Positions 17,034 to 26,533 of a stretch of 64,000 nucleotides of DNA are shown here, one piece after another. Made by a program: the position numbers and the translations under genes. Source of the stretch: Burkholderia lata (GTDB lineage Bacteria > Pseudomonadota > Gammaproteobacteria > Burkholderiales > Burkholderiaceae); NCBI RefSeq assembly GCF_000012945.1, contig NC_007511.1, positions 3,523,083 through 3,587,082 of the forward strand. The letters are read 5' to 3'. The stretch's first letter is position 1; every line of letters starts with the position of its first letter. The notes below the pieces were generated by a model. It was not told where the DNA came from and did not search any database. It saw nothing but the letters and a program-made list of their open reading frames with translations.

Positions 17034-17780
17034 ATGCTGACGCCCGTCGCCACACGTCCCGCCGCCACGCCTCATGCCGGTAGCTGGGCTCCTCGCCAGG
17101 CCGCGCACTGCTCGACGTGCGCAATGCGGCACCTGTGCATGCCGCAGGGCCTGGCACCCGAAGCGCTCAGTCGCCTCGAGTCGGTCATCTGCGCAGCGCG
17201 CCCCGTCAAGCGCGGCGAAGCACTGTTCCGCGAAGGCGACGCATTCGACAACCTGTACGCAGTGCGCTCGGGTTCGCTGAAAACCGTCGCAACACGTCAC
17301 GATGGCCGCGAGCAGGTCACGGGCCTGCACCTCGCCGGCGAAGCGCTCGGCCTCGACGGCATCTGCGACGACACGCATCCGCGCACCGCGGTCGCGCTGG
17401 AAGACAGCTCGGTCTGCGTGATTCCGTACAGCGCACTCAAGACGCTGTGCTCGGAAGCCGGTTCAATGCAGTTGCGCATGCACAAGCTGATGAGCGAACA
17501 GATCGTGCGCGAAACGTCGCAAACGATGCTGCTCGGTTCGCTGAATGCCGAAGAACGTGTCGCCGCGTTCCTGCTCGATGTGTCGTCACGCTACCTGAAG
17601 CGCGGTTACTCGCCGTCGGAATTCAACCTGCGGATGACGCGCGAAGACATCGGCAGCTACCTCGGCATGACGCTCGAAACGGTCAGCCGCACGCTGTCGA
17701 AATTCCAGAAGCGCGGCCTGATCGAAATGCAGGGCCGCCACGTCCAGATCGTCGATTTCGACGGTTTGCATCACGTCTGA
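17034..17780 (+). CDS. FNR/ANR-type oxygen-sensing regulator
   Basis: This 248-residue Crp/FNR protein has the cluster-binding pattern C26-x2-C29-x5-C35 and a probable fourth ligand, Cys111, matching the [4Fe-4S] ligand layout of FNR. A cNMP-like beta-roll spans about 45-160. The recognition helix contains ETVSR, the FNR-specific DNA-reading residues. It should activate anaerobic or microaerobic genes at TTGAT-N4-ATCAA sites. The adjacent uspA is a candidate target, though no good site is visible near it. Confidence 0.93.
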   Translation: MLTPVATRPAATPHAGSWAPRQAAHCSTCAMRHLCMPQGLAPEALSRLESVICAARPVKRGEALFREGDAFDNLYAVRSGSLKTVATRHDGREQVTGLHLAGEALGLDGICDDTHPRTAVALEDSSVCVIPYSALKTLCSEAGSMQLRMHKLMSEQIVRETSQTMLLGSLNAEERVAAFLLDVSSRYLKRGYSPSEFNLRMTREDIGSYLGMTLETVSRTLSKFQKRGLIEMQGRHVQIVDFDGLHHV

Positions 17781-17833
17781 CGTGATGCCGCACGGCGCGC
17801 GCATCTCGCGCGCCGCGTGCGTCACGCAATCGG

Positions 17834-18727
17834 TCAATCGAGAAACAGTGCGGCGCGTGCCTTCAGCGCCGCACTGAAATCGTCGAGCCAGCCGATCGAC
17901 AAGCGCCAGCTCTGCCAGTAAAGGTCGATGTCGATCGTTCGCCCGCGCGACATGTCGACCAGTTCGCCCGCCGCCAGTTGGCGGTCGACCATCCGGTCCG
18001 GACACATTCCCCATCCCAATCCCGTTTCGCATGCACGCAGGTAGCCTGCGACGTGCGGTATCCAGTGCTGCGGCGGATCGAGATCCGCGCGCGTCACGCG
18101 CCGGATGAAACGCGCCTGCAGCCCGTCCTTCGGATTGAACATCACGCACGGCGCGCGGCGCAGCGCATCGCGCGTGATGCCCGCGCCAAAGTAGCGTTCG
18201 TAGAACGCCGGCGAGCACACCGCGCGATAGCGAATGCGCCCCAGTCGCTCCGACCTGCATCCCTGGATCGGCTCGGCCTGTGCGGTCACCGCGCCCTGCA
18301 CGCTGCCGTCGCGAATGCGCGAAGCGGTGTAATCCTGGTCGTCGATCACGAGGTCGAGCAACGTTTCGCGCTCCGTGCAGAACGGCCCGACCGCGTCGAT
18401 GAACCACGTCGCGACGCTGTCGTCGTTGACGGCCACGCGCAACGTCGGCCACGCGCTCGCGATCTGGCCCGGCAGCGCCGGCATCCGGCCGCCCAGCTCG
18501 GCCTCGAGCAGCTGCACGCGCTCGGTATGCCGGCACAGCAGCGCACCCGACGTCGTCGCGACGCACGGCTGCCCGCGCTTGACGAGCACGCTGCCGACCC
18601 GCTCCTCCAGCAGTTTCACGCGCTGCGACACGGCCGACGCGGTGACATTCAGCTCCTTGGCCGCCCGCTCGAACGAGCCGTGCCGGATCACGGCCGCGAG
18701 GGCATCGAGCAACGCGTAGTCGAGCAT
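17834..18727 (-). CDS. argP: LysR-family regulator ArgP
   Basis: This 297-residue protein begins MLDYALLDALAAVIRHGSFE, the conserved start of ArgP/IciA proteins. Its helix-turn-helix is FERAAKELNVTASAVSQRVKLLE, and LGWGMCPDRMV lies in the effector domain. ArgP senses lysine or arginine and controls basic-amino-acid export. It is divergent from the LysE/ArgO exporter gene at 18838, the classical pairing, with a 110-bp promoter region. Confidence 0.92.
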   Translation of the reverse strand: MLDYALLDALAAVIRHGSFERAAKELNVTASAVSQRVKLLEERVGSVLVKRGQPCVATTSGALLCRHTERVQLLEAELGGRMPALPGQIASAWPTLRVAVNDDSVATWFIDAVGPFCTERETLLDLVIDDQDYTASRIRDGSVQGAVTAQAEPIQGCRSERLGRIRYRAVCSPAFYERYFGAGITRDALRRAPCVMFNPKDGLQARFIRRVTRADLDPPQHWIPHVAGYLRACETGLGWGMCPDRMVDRQLAAGELVDMSRGRTIDIDLYWQSWRLSIGWLDDFSAALKARAALFLD

Positions 18728-18837
18728 TAGATTTCCTTAATCTGCATTAGGTGAATTAGCTTCTCTTATTTTCATGCTGACCGCAGACTAGCGCTACCCG
18801 ATTCATCCGTCTACTACTCCCACTGCTGTCACCCACC

Positions 18838-19458
18838 ATGAACTGGCTCGCTTTTTCCCACGGCGCCGCACTCTGCGGTTCACTTATCGTCACCATCGGC
18901 GCGCAGAACGCATTCGTGCTGCGGCAGGGCATCATGCGCTCGCACGTCGGCAAGATCGTGCTGCTGTGCGCGCTGTCCGACATGATCCTGATCGGCGCGG
19001 GCGTCGGCGGCGCATCGGTGCTCGTCGAACGCTATCCGACCTTTGTCCACGCGGTGCTGTACGTCGGCCTCGCGTATCTCGCGTGGTTCGGCATCAACGC
19101 GCTGCGCCGCGCGTTCAAGCCGGGCCACGAAACGCTCGACGTGCGCGGCGACGCGGTTGCGCCGCCGCCGCAGAGCGGCCTGGCTATCGTGCTGATGACG
19201 CTCGCGTTCACGTGGCTCAACCCGCACGTGTATCTCGACACGTTCCTGCTGATCGGCACGGCCGGCGCACGCGAGCCGGAAGGCGCGCGGCTCGCGTTCG
19301 CGATCGGCGCGATGTCGGTCAGCCTCGTGTGGTTCCTCGGGCTCGGCTACGGTGCGCGACTGCTCGCGCCGTGGTTCCGCAAAGCGGTGGCGTGGCGCGT
19401 GCTCGATGGTGCGATCGGCAGCATGGTGCTGTTTCTCGCGGCCGTGCAGTTGCGCTGA
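18838..19458 (+). CDS. LysE/ArgO-family lysine/arginine exporter
   Basis: This 206-residue membrane protein has about six transmembrane segments. It begins MNWLAFSHGAALCGSLIVTIGAQNAFVLRQG; the GAQNAFVLRQG signature defines the LysE/ArgO group. FTWLNPHVYLDTFLLIG lies near residue 125. It exports arginine or lysine and is regulated by the divergent ArgP. A hairpin (19474-19496) follows the stop. Whether it is ArgO-like or LysE-like cannot be told from sequence. Confidence 0.93.
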   Translation: MNWLAFSHGAALCGSLIVTIGAQNAFVLRQGIMRSHVGKIVLLCALSDMILIGAGVGGASVLVERYPTFVHAVLYVGLAYLAWFGINALRRAFKPGHETLDVRGDAVAPPPQSGLAIVLMTLAFTWLNPHVYLDTFLLIGTAGAREPEGARLAFAIGAMSVSLVWFLGLGYGARLLAPWFRKAVAWRVLDGAIGSMVLFLAAVQLR

Positions 19459-19837
19459 CCTGCTCACCGTCGCACGGGCGGCCGCTTGCCGCCCGTCGTC
19501 CCGCCCGCTCCGGCGCAATGCCGGAGCATCCGCCCTCCCGCCCGCCTCCCTCCGCACTCCGTTCCGCGCCCCGTCGCGCCAGCCGCGACAAATAATCGGT
19601 TCCCGATCGAACGCAGCCACGCGAAACACTCACGCAACGGATGGCGTGTCCGTCATCCGCGTCAAACCGTCCGCCATCGCGACGGCGCGCTGACTGCACG
19701 AATCGAAGCGATCGGCGAGAATGTCCGGCGTCCCGCGACAACGGCGTGACCACGCCACGTACCTCGTCGTCTCGCCGTAGTCGTCTCGGCCCATCCCGCA
19801 GTTCCATTCCGTCACCCCGCAGAAATCGGAGCAGAAC
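19459..19837. other. intergenic region between argO-like and aldo/keto reductase genes
   Basis: No gene was found in 379 bases. It carries two hairpins after the exporter gene: ACGGGCGGC/GCCGCCCGT (19474-19496) and GCTCCGG/CCGGAGC (19507-19527). The first is a probable terminator. The rest is the leader of the reductase gene, with no recognisable operator. Confidence 0.5.
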
Positions 19838-20785
19838 ATGGCACTACGCACCCTCGGCACGTCGAACATCCAGGTTTCGCCGCTCACGTTCGGCGGCAAC
19901 GTCTTCGGCTGGACCGTCGACGAGAACACGTCGTTTGCGCTGCTCGACGCGCTCGCCGATACCGGCATCAACTTCATCGACACGGCCGACGTCTATTCGG
20001 CCTGGGCCCCCGGCAACAGTGGCGGCGAATCGGAAACGATCATCGGCAAGTGGCTCAAGCGTTCCGGCAAGCGCGAGCAGGTCGTGATCTCGACCAAGGT
20101 CGGCCTGCTGGCCACGCGCGCAGGGCTGACCCGCGACAACATCCTGAAGGCCGCCGACGATTCGCTGCGCCGCCTGCAGACCGACTACATCGACCTGTAT
20201 TTCTCGCACAGCGATCTCGCCGATACGGCCCCGCTCGAAGAAACGCTCGGCGCCTATCAAACGCTGATCGACGCGGGCAAGGTGCGAATCATCGGCGCAT
20301 CGAACTACAGCGGCGCACGCCTGCGCGAAGCGGCCGACATCAGCAAGCGCGACGGCCTGCCCGCGTACCAGGTCATCCAGCCCGAATACAACCAGCTCGA
20401 CCGCGCCGACTACGAACGCGATCTCGAACCGGTCGTGCGCGACCTGAAGCTCGGTGTCGTCAACTACTACGCGCTCGCGAGCGGCTTCCTGTCGGGCAAG
20501 TACCGCAGCGAGGCCGACCTGAAGAAGAGCGTGCGCGGCGATCGCGTCGCCGGGTATCTCAATGAGCGCGGGCTGCGCATCCTCGCAGCCCTCGATGCGG
20601 TGGCCGAGAAGCACGGCACGCAACCGGCCGCGATCGCGCTCGCCTGGCAGATCGCACGGCCGACGATCACCGCGCCGATCGCCAGCGCGACGTCGCTGGC
20701 GCAGCTGGAATCGCTCGGCGAAGCGATCCGCGTTCAGCTCGATCAGGACGATATTCGCCGGATCGATGAGGCCAGCGCGGGCTGA
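19838..20785 (+). CDS. aldo/keto reductase
   Basis: This 315-residue TIM-barrel oxidoreductase has the catalytic Asp and Tyr in NFIDTADVYSAWAPG (about residues 45-59), the Lys in VISTKVG (about 87-93) and the His in LYFSHSDL. The C-terminal PTITAPIASATSLAQLE binds NADPH. The sequence resembles the YajO/Tas-like AKR group that reduces aldehydes. It is monocistronic. The substrate is unknown. Confidence 0.92.
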   Translation: MALRTLGTSNIQVSPLTFGGNVFGWTVDENTSFALLDALADTGINFIDTADVYSAWAPGNSGGESETIIGKWLKRSGKREQVVISTKVGLLATRAGLTRDNILKAADDSLRRLQTDYIDLYFSHSDLADTAPLEETLGAYQTLIDAGKVRIIGASNYSGARLREAADISKRDGLPAYQVIQPEYNQLDRADYERDLEPVVRDLKLGVVNYYALASGFLSGKYRSEADLKKSVRGDRVAGYLNERGLRILAALDAVAEKHGTQPAAIALAWQIARPTITAPIASATSLAQLESLGEAIRVQLDQDDIRRIDEASAG

Positions 20786-21004
20786 AGTCGGTGGCGGGCC
20801 GGTCGATCGGATCGCGCCATGCGCGCGGTTCCGCGACCGGCCTGCGTCATGTGCGCGCCCTTGCCGCCGCATTCGCGGAGGCGGGCAATCCGTGAGTGCA
20901 GATGGATACAATGGCGTGCGCCCGGGCGGCCCGCCGCACGGCTCGACGCGGCCCCGGACCGATATCCGTGACGGCCAGGCCTACACCACGCACATACACC
21001 GCCC

Positions 21005-21793
21005 ATGTCCCGGAACACTCGTCGCACCCGCTACGCTCCCCCGTTCGTCGCCATGCTCGCCGTGTTGTTCGCGTGCGCGCCGGCCGCGTCTTACGCAGGC
21101 TGGTACGAAGTCACGAACTACACCGGCACGATCGGCAATGCACCCGTCCACGTCTCGCTGCAGACCTACGACGCCATCAACCACAACGACGCGGGCCGCT
21201 GGCGCGTCGACGGCAGCTACTACTACGACGCGCATCGCAGGCCGATCACGCTGCAGGGCCACCGCGAGCCCGACGGCCGCGTGACGCTGTGCGAAGCATC
21301 GCCGCCCGCCTCGAACGCCGACTCGCCGGTCGTGCCGGCCGCATCGCCATCGCGGCCGAAGCCCTGCCCGATCACATTGAACGTCGCCGGTAAAACGGCA
21401 ACCGGCGTCTGGGACGACGGCCGCAAGACACTCCCGATCACGCTGAACGAAGTCGGGCGGTTGAACGACAACGATCAGGATCACCTCCAGCTCAACGGCA
21501 CAGTCGATATTCCGATGTGGTATCGCACGAAGACCCACATGCTGGTCGGTGTCTATGCGCTGTCCGACAAGTGCGGCATTGCGATGCAGTCGCTGCGGGC
21601 CGTGAACATCGCGACGGGCCGCATCGACCGCACGATCCCGCTCGACTGCGACGCGGGAATGGTGATGACGTCGATCTACGCCAACGTCGCCGACGCGCGG
21701 CGGGCCGGCTACGTCAGCGTCGAGTACCGCGGCGGCAAGATGGGTTACGAGCAGGACGTGTCGCTCGGGCTGACGTCGTCCTCGTCAAGGTAA
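21005..21793 (+). CDS. exported protein, function unknown
   Basis: This 262-residue protein has a clear signal peptide: basic N terminus (MSRNTRRTRYAPP), hydrophobic core, cleavage near AASYAG. The mature part is beta-rich, with WRVDGSYYYDAHRRPITLQG and a weakly similar later segment, and it contains paired cysteines (LCEAS, KPCPI, KCGI, DCDAG) that may form periplasmic disulfides. I recognise no family. It is monocistronic, between the reductase and an AraC gene. Confidence 0.75.
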   Translation: MSRNTRRTRYAPPFVAMLAVLFACAPAASYAGWYEVTNYTGTIGNAPVHVSLQTYDAINHNDAGRWRVDGSYYYDAHRRPITLQGHREPDGRVTLCEASPPASNADSPVVPAASPSRPKPCPITLNVAGKTATGVWDDGRKTLPITLNEVGRLNDNDQDHLQLNGTVDIPMWYRTKTHMLVGVYALSDKCGIAMQSLRAVNIATGRIDRTIPLDCDAGMVMTSIYANVADARRAGYVSVEYRGGKMGYEQDVSLGLTSSSSR

Positions 21794-22028
21794 GCCGGCG
21801 GCACCTGTCTCACATGCGTCGCGAAATGCACACCACATAGCCGAAAACCGCCATCGCGTTTTGACCGGCACGGCCGCTTGTGTTGACTCAGACGGACATT
21901 GATCGCGCTTGCAGCCACAGCGCCCCACTGCAAGCGCGTCACACGCCCGTCCCCGGTCTTTCACGGATTGACCGCGCCGTTCGACCTGCCCGAGACTGCG
22001 CCGCTCAGGCGGTCATTGGGAGAACGTC

Positions 22029-23003
22029 ATGCCGGACACCAGCACGGAGATCGCCACGATCTCGACGCGTGCCGTACGCGGCCACGAACGCGTGGACTTC
22101 TGGGTCGACCATGTCGCGCGCACGCTCGTGCGGATCGAATGCAGCGGCAAGTCGTCCGAAGGCATCGACGCGTCGCTGCGCAAGCGCGATCTCGGGCTGT
22201 TCGGCGCCTGCGACATCGTCGCGAACCGGCACGCGGTCGTGCGCACGTCGCACAACATCCATGCGGACCAGCGCGACGCCGTGTTCATCTGCCTGATGCA
22301 CGCAGGGCAAGGCTATACGTTCCAGGACGTCGACTGCATGCAGCACGGGCCCGGCGACCTCGTCCTCTACGACACGTCGATGCCGTACGGCCACGGCTTT
22401 CCCGCCGACATGGCGATGACCGTGCTCGACGTGCCGCGCGACGTGTTCGAGGCGCGCGTCGGCCCGTGGCGCTACCGCAGCCTCGTCAAGATCGACCGGG
22501 ACGACGGCGTCGCATCGTGGGCCGTGCGGCAGGTCTATGCGCTGCTCGCCGCGCCACCGGAGCCGACGTCCGACGCCCGCGAACGGCGCGCCGCCGCGAT
22601 CCTCGATCTCGTGCAGTCGATGCTGCGGCTGCGCGACGGCGACGCGTCGCCGACCAAGTCGACCGTCCACACGCTGTCGCGCGCCAAGGCGTTCATCGAC
22701 AGCCATCTCGCCGACGACGATCTCGACAGCCAGTCGGTGAGCCGCGCGATCAACCTGTCGCCGCGCCAGCTCGCGCGCGTCTTCGAAATCGAAGGGATGC
22801 CGCTCACGCGCTACATCCTCGCGCGGCGGCTCGAGCGCTGCCGCGCCGACCTGCGCGACCGGTCGCTGAAGCACCTGACGGTCAGCGAGATCGCGTTCCG
22901 ATGGGGCTTCAACAACAGCGCGCACTTCAGCCGCAGCTACCGCGCGCGCTTCGGCGAGACGCCGAGCGATACGCGCGCGCCGGCGCCGGCCGACGCGCGC
23001 TAG
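22029..23003 (+). CDS. AraC-family regulator (FeaR/NphR-like)
   Basis: This 324-residue protein has an N-terminal AraC-binding-like domain (about 20-190, with GPGDLVLYDTSMPYGHGF) and a C-terminal double helix-turn-helix. Visible signatures are LSPRQLARVFEIEGMPLTRYI and VSEIAFRWGFNNSAHFSRSYRARFGETP. It lies 152 bp upstream of the GMC oxidoreductase gene on the same strand and may control it. A third-position bias typical of the window supports the frame. Confidence 0.92.
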   Translation: MPDTSTEIATISTRAVRGHERVDFWVDHVARTLVRIECSGKSSEGIDASLRKRDLGLFGACDIVANRHAVVRTSHNIHADQRDAVFICLMHAGQGYTFQDVDCMQHGPGDLVLYDTSMPYGHGFPADMAMTVLDVPRDVFEARVGPWRYRSLVKIDRDDGVASWAVRQVYALLAAPPEPTSDARERRAAAILDLVQSMLRLRDGDASPTKSTVHTLSRAKAFIDSHLADDDLDSQSVSRAINLSPRQLARVFEIEGMPLTRYILARRLERCRADLRDRSLKHLTVSEIAFRWGFNNSAHFSRSYRARFGETPSDTRAPAPADAR

Positions 23004-23155
23004 TCCGCAATCTGCCACCCACCATCCGCCGCCGTGTCCCTGCGAGGCAAGCACGGCGTCCGTCCCGGTCAAATGGGGCCGCATAGCGGTCGCTAAGCTG
23101 GCTTCCTGCGCGGCGGCACTCGTTCCGCCGCCCGACAGCAAGGAGAAGAAGCGGG

Positions 23156-24721
23156 ATGGAGACGTACGACCATATCGTCGTCGGCGGCGGTTCGGCCGGC
23201 TGCACGGTCGCGCACCGGCTGGTGAAGGCCGGCAGGCGCGTGCTGCTGCTCGAGGACGGCCCGAAGGACGACAGCCTGTTCATCCGGATGCCGGCGACGT
23301 TCATCCGCGTGCTCGGCACGCGGCGCACGGTCACGTTCGAGAGCGAGCCGCAAGCCGGTGCGGCGGGCCGCAAGACCTATGTGCCGCAGGGCCGCACGCT
23401 CGGCGGCGGCAGTTCGGTCAATGCGATGCTGTACGTGCGCGGCACGCGCGACGACTACGACGACTGGGCCGCGCTCGGCTGCACGGGTTGGGGCTGGGAC
23501 GACGTACTGCCCGTGTTCAAGCGCGCCGAATCGCACCTGCGGCTCTCCGAGCCGTTTCACGGCACCGACGGGCCGCTGAAGGTCGGCGACACGCGCTTCC
23601 GCCATCCGCTGAGCCTCGCGTTCGTGAAAGCCGCGCAGGAAACCGGCATCGCGTACAACGACGACTTCAACGGCGCCGCGCAACATGGCGTCGGCTTCTA
23701 CCACACGACGATCTTCGACGGGCAGCGCGGCAGTACCGCGGCCACCTATCTCGCCGACGCGATCGGCCACCCGAACCTGCGCGTGCTGACCGGCTGCCGC
23801 GTCACGCGCATCCGGTTCGACGGCCAGCGCGCGAGCGGTGTCGAATGGCGGACGGAAAGCGGCGCGACGGGTTCGGCCGCCGCGCGCGCCGACGTCGTGC
23901 TCGCGGCCGGCGCGCTAAGCACGCCGAAGCTGCTGATGCTGTCGGGCATCGGGCCCGGCGCGCACCTGCACGCGCACGGCATCGACGTGCTGCACGACAG
24001 CCGCGACGTCGGCGCGAACTACCAGGATCATCTCGAAGTCTCGATCTACGGCCGCAGCCACGCGCCCGTCAGCCTGCTGGGCGAGGATCGCGGGCTGAAA
24101 GCGCTGCGGCACGGGCTGCAGTGGATGCTGTGCCGCACGGGCCTGCTGACGTCGAACGTCGTCGAATCCGGCGCGTTCGTCGACACGACCGGCAGCGGCC
24201 GCCCGGACATCCAGTTCCACGTGCTGCCGACGCTCGTCGGCGACGTCGACCGCGAGCCACTGCCCGGCCACGGCCTGTCGATCAACCCATGCCTGCTCAG
24301 GCCGCGCTCGCGCGGCTCGGTGCAACTGCGCGGCAACGATCCGGCCGCACCGATCCTGTTCGACAGCGGCGCGTTGTCCGACCCGGCCGATGTCGACGGC
24401 CTCGTGCGCGGCGTCGCGCTCGCGCGGCAGATCATCCGTGCGCCGTCGCTCGCACGCATCGTGCGCGAAGCCGAGACATTGACCGACACGGCACTCGCCG
24501 ACTATGTGCGGCATCGCGCGAAAACCGTCTATCACCCGGCCGGCACCTGTCGCATGGGCAACGACGCGCATGCGGTCGTCACACCGCGCCTCGCTGTGCA
24601 AGGTGTCGACGGATTGCGGATCTGCGATGCGTCGGTGATGCCGCGCATCGTGTCCGGCAACACGAACGCGCCGACGATCATGATCGCGGAGCGCTGCGCC
24701 GAGTTCATGCTCGCGGAGTAA
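23156..24721 (+). CDS. GMC-family FAD oxidoreductase (alcohol dehydrogenase-like)
   Basis: This 521-residue protein has the N-terminal FAD Rossmann motif IVVGGGSAGCTVAHRL and the GMC signature 1 (GRTLGGGSSVNAMLYVRG, about residues 78-95). Signature 2 is AGALSTPKLLMLSGIGP near 255. The catalytic His lies near KTVYHPAGTCRMG, and SGNTNAPTIMIAERCAE ends the fold. It oxidises a primary alcohol to an aldehyde using FAD. It is a shorter paralogue of the protein at 38378. A hairpin follows the stop. Confidence 0.93.
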   Translation: METYDHIVVGGGSAGCTVAHRLVKAGRRVLLLEDGPKDDSLFIRMPATFIRVLGTRRTVTFESEPQAGAAGRKTYVPQGRTLGGGSSVNAMLYVRGTRDDYDDWAALGCTGWGWDDVLPVFKRAESHLRLSEPFHGTDGPLKVGDTRFRHPLSLAFVKAAQETGIAYNDDFNGAAQHGVGFYHTTIFDGQRGSTAATYLADAIGHPNLRVLTGCRVTRIRFDGQRASGVEWRTESGATGSAAARADVVLAAGALSTPKLLMLSGIGPGAHLHAHGIDVLHDSRDVGANYQDHLEVSIYGRSHAPVSLLGEDRGLKALRHGLQWMLCRTGLLTSNVVESGAFVDTTGSGRPDIQFHVLPTLVGDVDREPLPGHGLSINPCLLRPRSRGSVQLRGNDPAAPILFDSGALSDPADVDGLVRGVALARQIIRAPSLARIVREAETLTDTALADYVRHRAKTVYHPAGTCRMGNDAHAVVTPRLAVQGVDGLRICDASVMPRIVSGNTNAPTIMIAERCAEFMLAE

Positions 24722-24762
24722 CGCGATACGGCGACGCGCGTGCACGGCTGTTCAACAGCCGC

Positions 24763-24795
24763 TGAAAAGCAAAACGGCGCGTGAAACACGCGCCG
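24763..24795 (-). terminator. rho-independent terminator for the AraC gene at 24823
   Basis: The stem CGGCGCGTG (24775-24783) pairs with CACGCGCCG (24787-24795) across an AAA loop. On the minus strand it is followed by TTTTGCTTTT, a classical T-tract. A smaller hairpin, GGCTGT/ACAGCC (24746-24760), lies next to the end of the GMC gene. Confidence 0.88.
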
Positions 24796-24822
24796 CCGCT
24801 CCATCCGCATCACCTGCCGCAA

Positions 24823-25803
24823 TCAGCTCCCATCCGCCCGCGCCGCGTCGCGCAGCGCCATCGGCGACGCACCATAGCGCTCACGAATCGCACGACTGAA
24901 GTGCGCCTGGCTCGAAAATCCCCAGCGGAACGCGATTTCGCCGACGCTCGTCTTGCGCAGCCGCGCATCGGTCAGCTCGCGATGCGCATGCGACAGCCGC
25001 TCCGACCAGATGTGCTGCGTGATCGACTCGCCTTCGGCCGCGAAGAGCCGGCCCAGATGCCGCAGCGACAGCCCGACCGCGTCCGCGACGGCCTGCGGCG
25101 CGAGTTCCGGGTCGCCGAGATGCGTCGCGATGTACTGCTTCGCGGTCAGCAGATACGACAGCGACGCGCGCGAAGCACCCGCACCGTTCACCTCTGCATC
25201 GATGAGCTCGGCGATCAGCGTGCGCGTGTGTTCGGCGAACCGCGTGGCGTCATGCTCGACCGGATCCTTCATGAAGCGCTCGACGCTCGCGCGCAACGTC
25301 GCACCGAGCATCGCGCCCGCGCCCGGCTTCGGCGCGATCCGCAGCGGCAGCGCGGCCAGCTCCGCATCGAGCCGGTCGTCGAACGTCGTGATCGGAATAT
25401 CGATCAGCAGCTGCCGCATCGGTGTCAGGAATCCGAACAGATAGGGCACGCGCGTGTCGTAGACGACGACATCGCCGGCGTCCGCGAGCAGGCAGCGGTC
25501 CCGCTGGATGAAATACGCGCGCCCGCTCAGGATCTGGCACGCAAACAGCGACTCCTTCGGCAACTGGCGCACCAGCGCGGGGCTGCGCTCGATCACGTGA
25601 TCCTGGCCGCTGATGTCCGCGATGCCGAGGCCCGGCAGCGCGATATCGGTCTTCTCGACCTCGAGCCCGGCCGGCGACAACGACGAGCAACGCAGCCCGA
25701 CCAGCGTCGCCGCATTGAACGCGTCCCAGTACGCCATCCTGTCGCGCACCGGCACGTCGGCCGTCGAGCCTCGCGTGCGGGAAAAAACGGTCGAATTCGT
25801 CAC
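24823..25803 (-). CDS. AraC-family regulator of the cupin operon
   Basis: This is a 326-residue protein when started at GTG 25801-25803, which has a perfect AGGAGG 4 bases upstream; an upstream ATG at 25896 would add 31 residues of poor character. The N-terminal domain carries AGDVVVYDTRVPYLFGF. The C-terminal double helix-turn-helix shows LSLRHLGRLFAAEGESITQHI and VGEIAFRWGFSSQAHFSRAIRERYG. It is divergent from the four-gene operon at 25982, which it probably activates in response to an aromatic substrate (inference). Confidence 0.92.
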   Translation of the reverse strand: MTNSTVFSRTRGSTADVPVRDRMAYWDAFNAATLVGLRCSSLSPAGLEVEKTDIALPGLGIADISGQDHVIERSPALVRQLPKESLFACQILSGRAYFIQRDRCLLADAGDVVVYDTRVPYLFGFLTPMRQLLIDIPITTFDDRLDAELAALPLRIAPKPGAGAMLGATLRASVERFMKDPVEHDATRFAEHTRTLIAELIDAEVNGAGASRASLSYLLTAKQYIATHLGDPELAPQAVADAVGLSLRHLGRLFAAEGESITQHIWSERLSHAHRELTDARLRKTSVGEIAFRWGFSSQAHFSRAIRERYGASPMALRDAARADGS

Positions 25804-25981
25804 GTCGCCTCCTGCGGGCGCCTGTCGTGCGGAGCAGCACGGATTGGGGGATGGTTCGTCTGGATTCTGGTGCGATGCAATGTCCGGCGCGGTCAAGCAA
25901 TTCGTCCAGCCCAGTCAAGAGCGGCGCGCACCGGCTGGCTAAAGTCGAGCCCACGACAACTCATACACCAGGAGACAAACC

Positions 25982-26515
25982 GTGGTCGACAAAGCCGTAG
26001 CCGAATTCTGGCAAAACATCCCGCCGATTGCCAATCCGTTCAAGCCCGATGCGCTGCCCGAAGCGTACATCGCGAACGCGGCCACCGACGACGATCGCTA
26101 TTACGTTCCGTTCACCGAAACGGTTTCGTCACGGCCGCTGTGGATTTCGCCGTCGCAGAACAAATGGTGCGACATCCTGATGGCGAAGGAAGCCGGGCTC
26201 GTGAACCGGCACTATCACCCGCACGAGGTGTTCGCTTACACGCTGTCAGGCAAGTGGGGTTATCTGGAGCACGAATGGACCGCGACGCGCGGCGATTTCG
26301 TGTACGAGACACCGGGCGAAGGCCACACGCTCGTCGCGTTCGATCACCCGGAGCCGATGCGCGCGTTCTTCATCGTCAAGGGGCCGCTGATCTGGCTCGA
26401 CGAAGCCGGCAACCCCGACGGCTACTTCGATGTGCACTCGTACATCGCGATGTGCAAGGCGCATTACGAGAAGGTCGGCCTCGGCGCGCAAGCGATCGAG
26501 AAGCTGTTCCGCTGA
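25982..26515 (+). CDS. cupin dioxygenase, 2,4'-dihydroxyacetophenone dioxygenase-like
   Basis: This 177-residue single-domain cupin starts at GTG 25982 behind AGGAGA. The metal triad is probably His77 and His79 (NRHYHPHEV) with His115 (GEGHTLVAF), and Glu96 or Glu98 lies near. Length and motif order resemble 2,4'-dihydroxyacetophenone dioxygenases, which cleave a C-C bond beside a carbonyl to give 4-hydroxybenzoate and formate. Other ChrR-type cupins look similar, so the substrate is tentative. It is first in an operon with an MFS permease and two dehydrogenases. Confidence 0.78.
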   Translation: MVDKAVAEFWQNIPPIANPFKPDALPEAYIANAATDDDRYYVPFTETVSSRPLWISPSQNKWCDILMAKEAGLVNRHYHPHEVFAYTLSGKWGYLEHEWTATRGDFVYETPGEGHTLVAFDHPEPMRAFFIVKGPLIWLDEAGNPDGYFDVHSYIAMCKAHYEKVGLGAQAIEKLFR

Positions 26516-26533
26516 CGCGCGCCGAGGCTCACC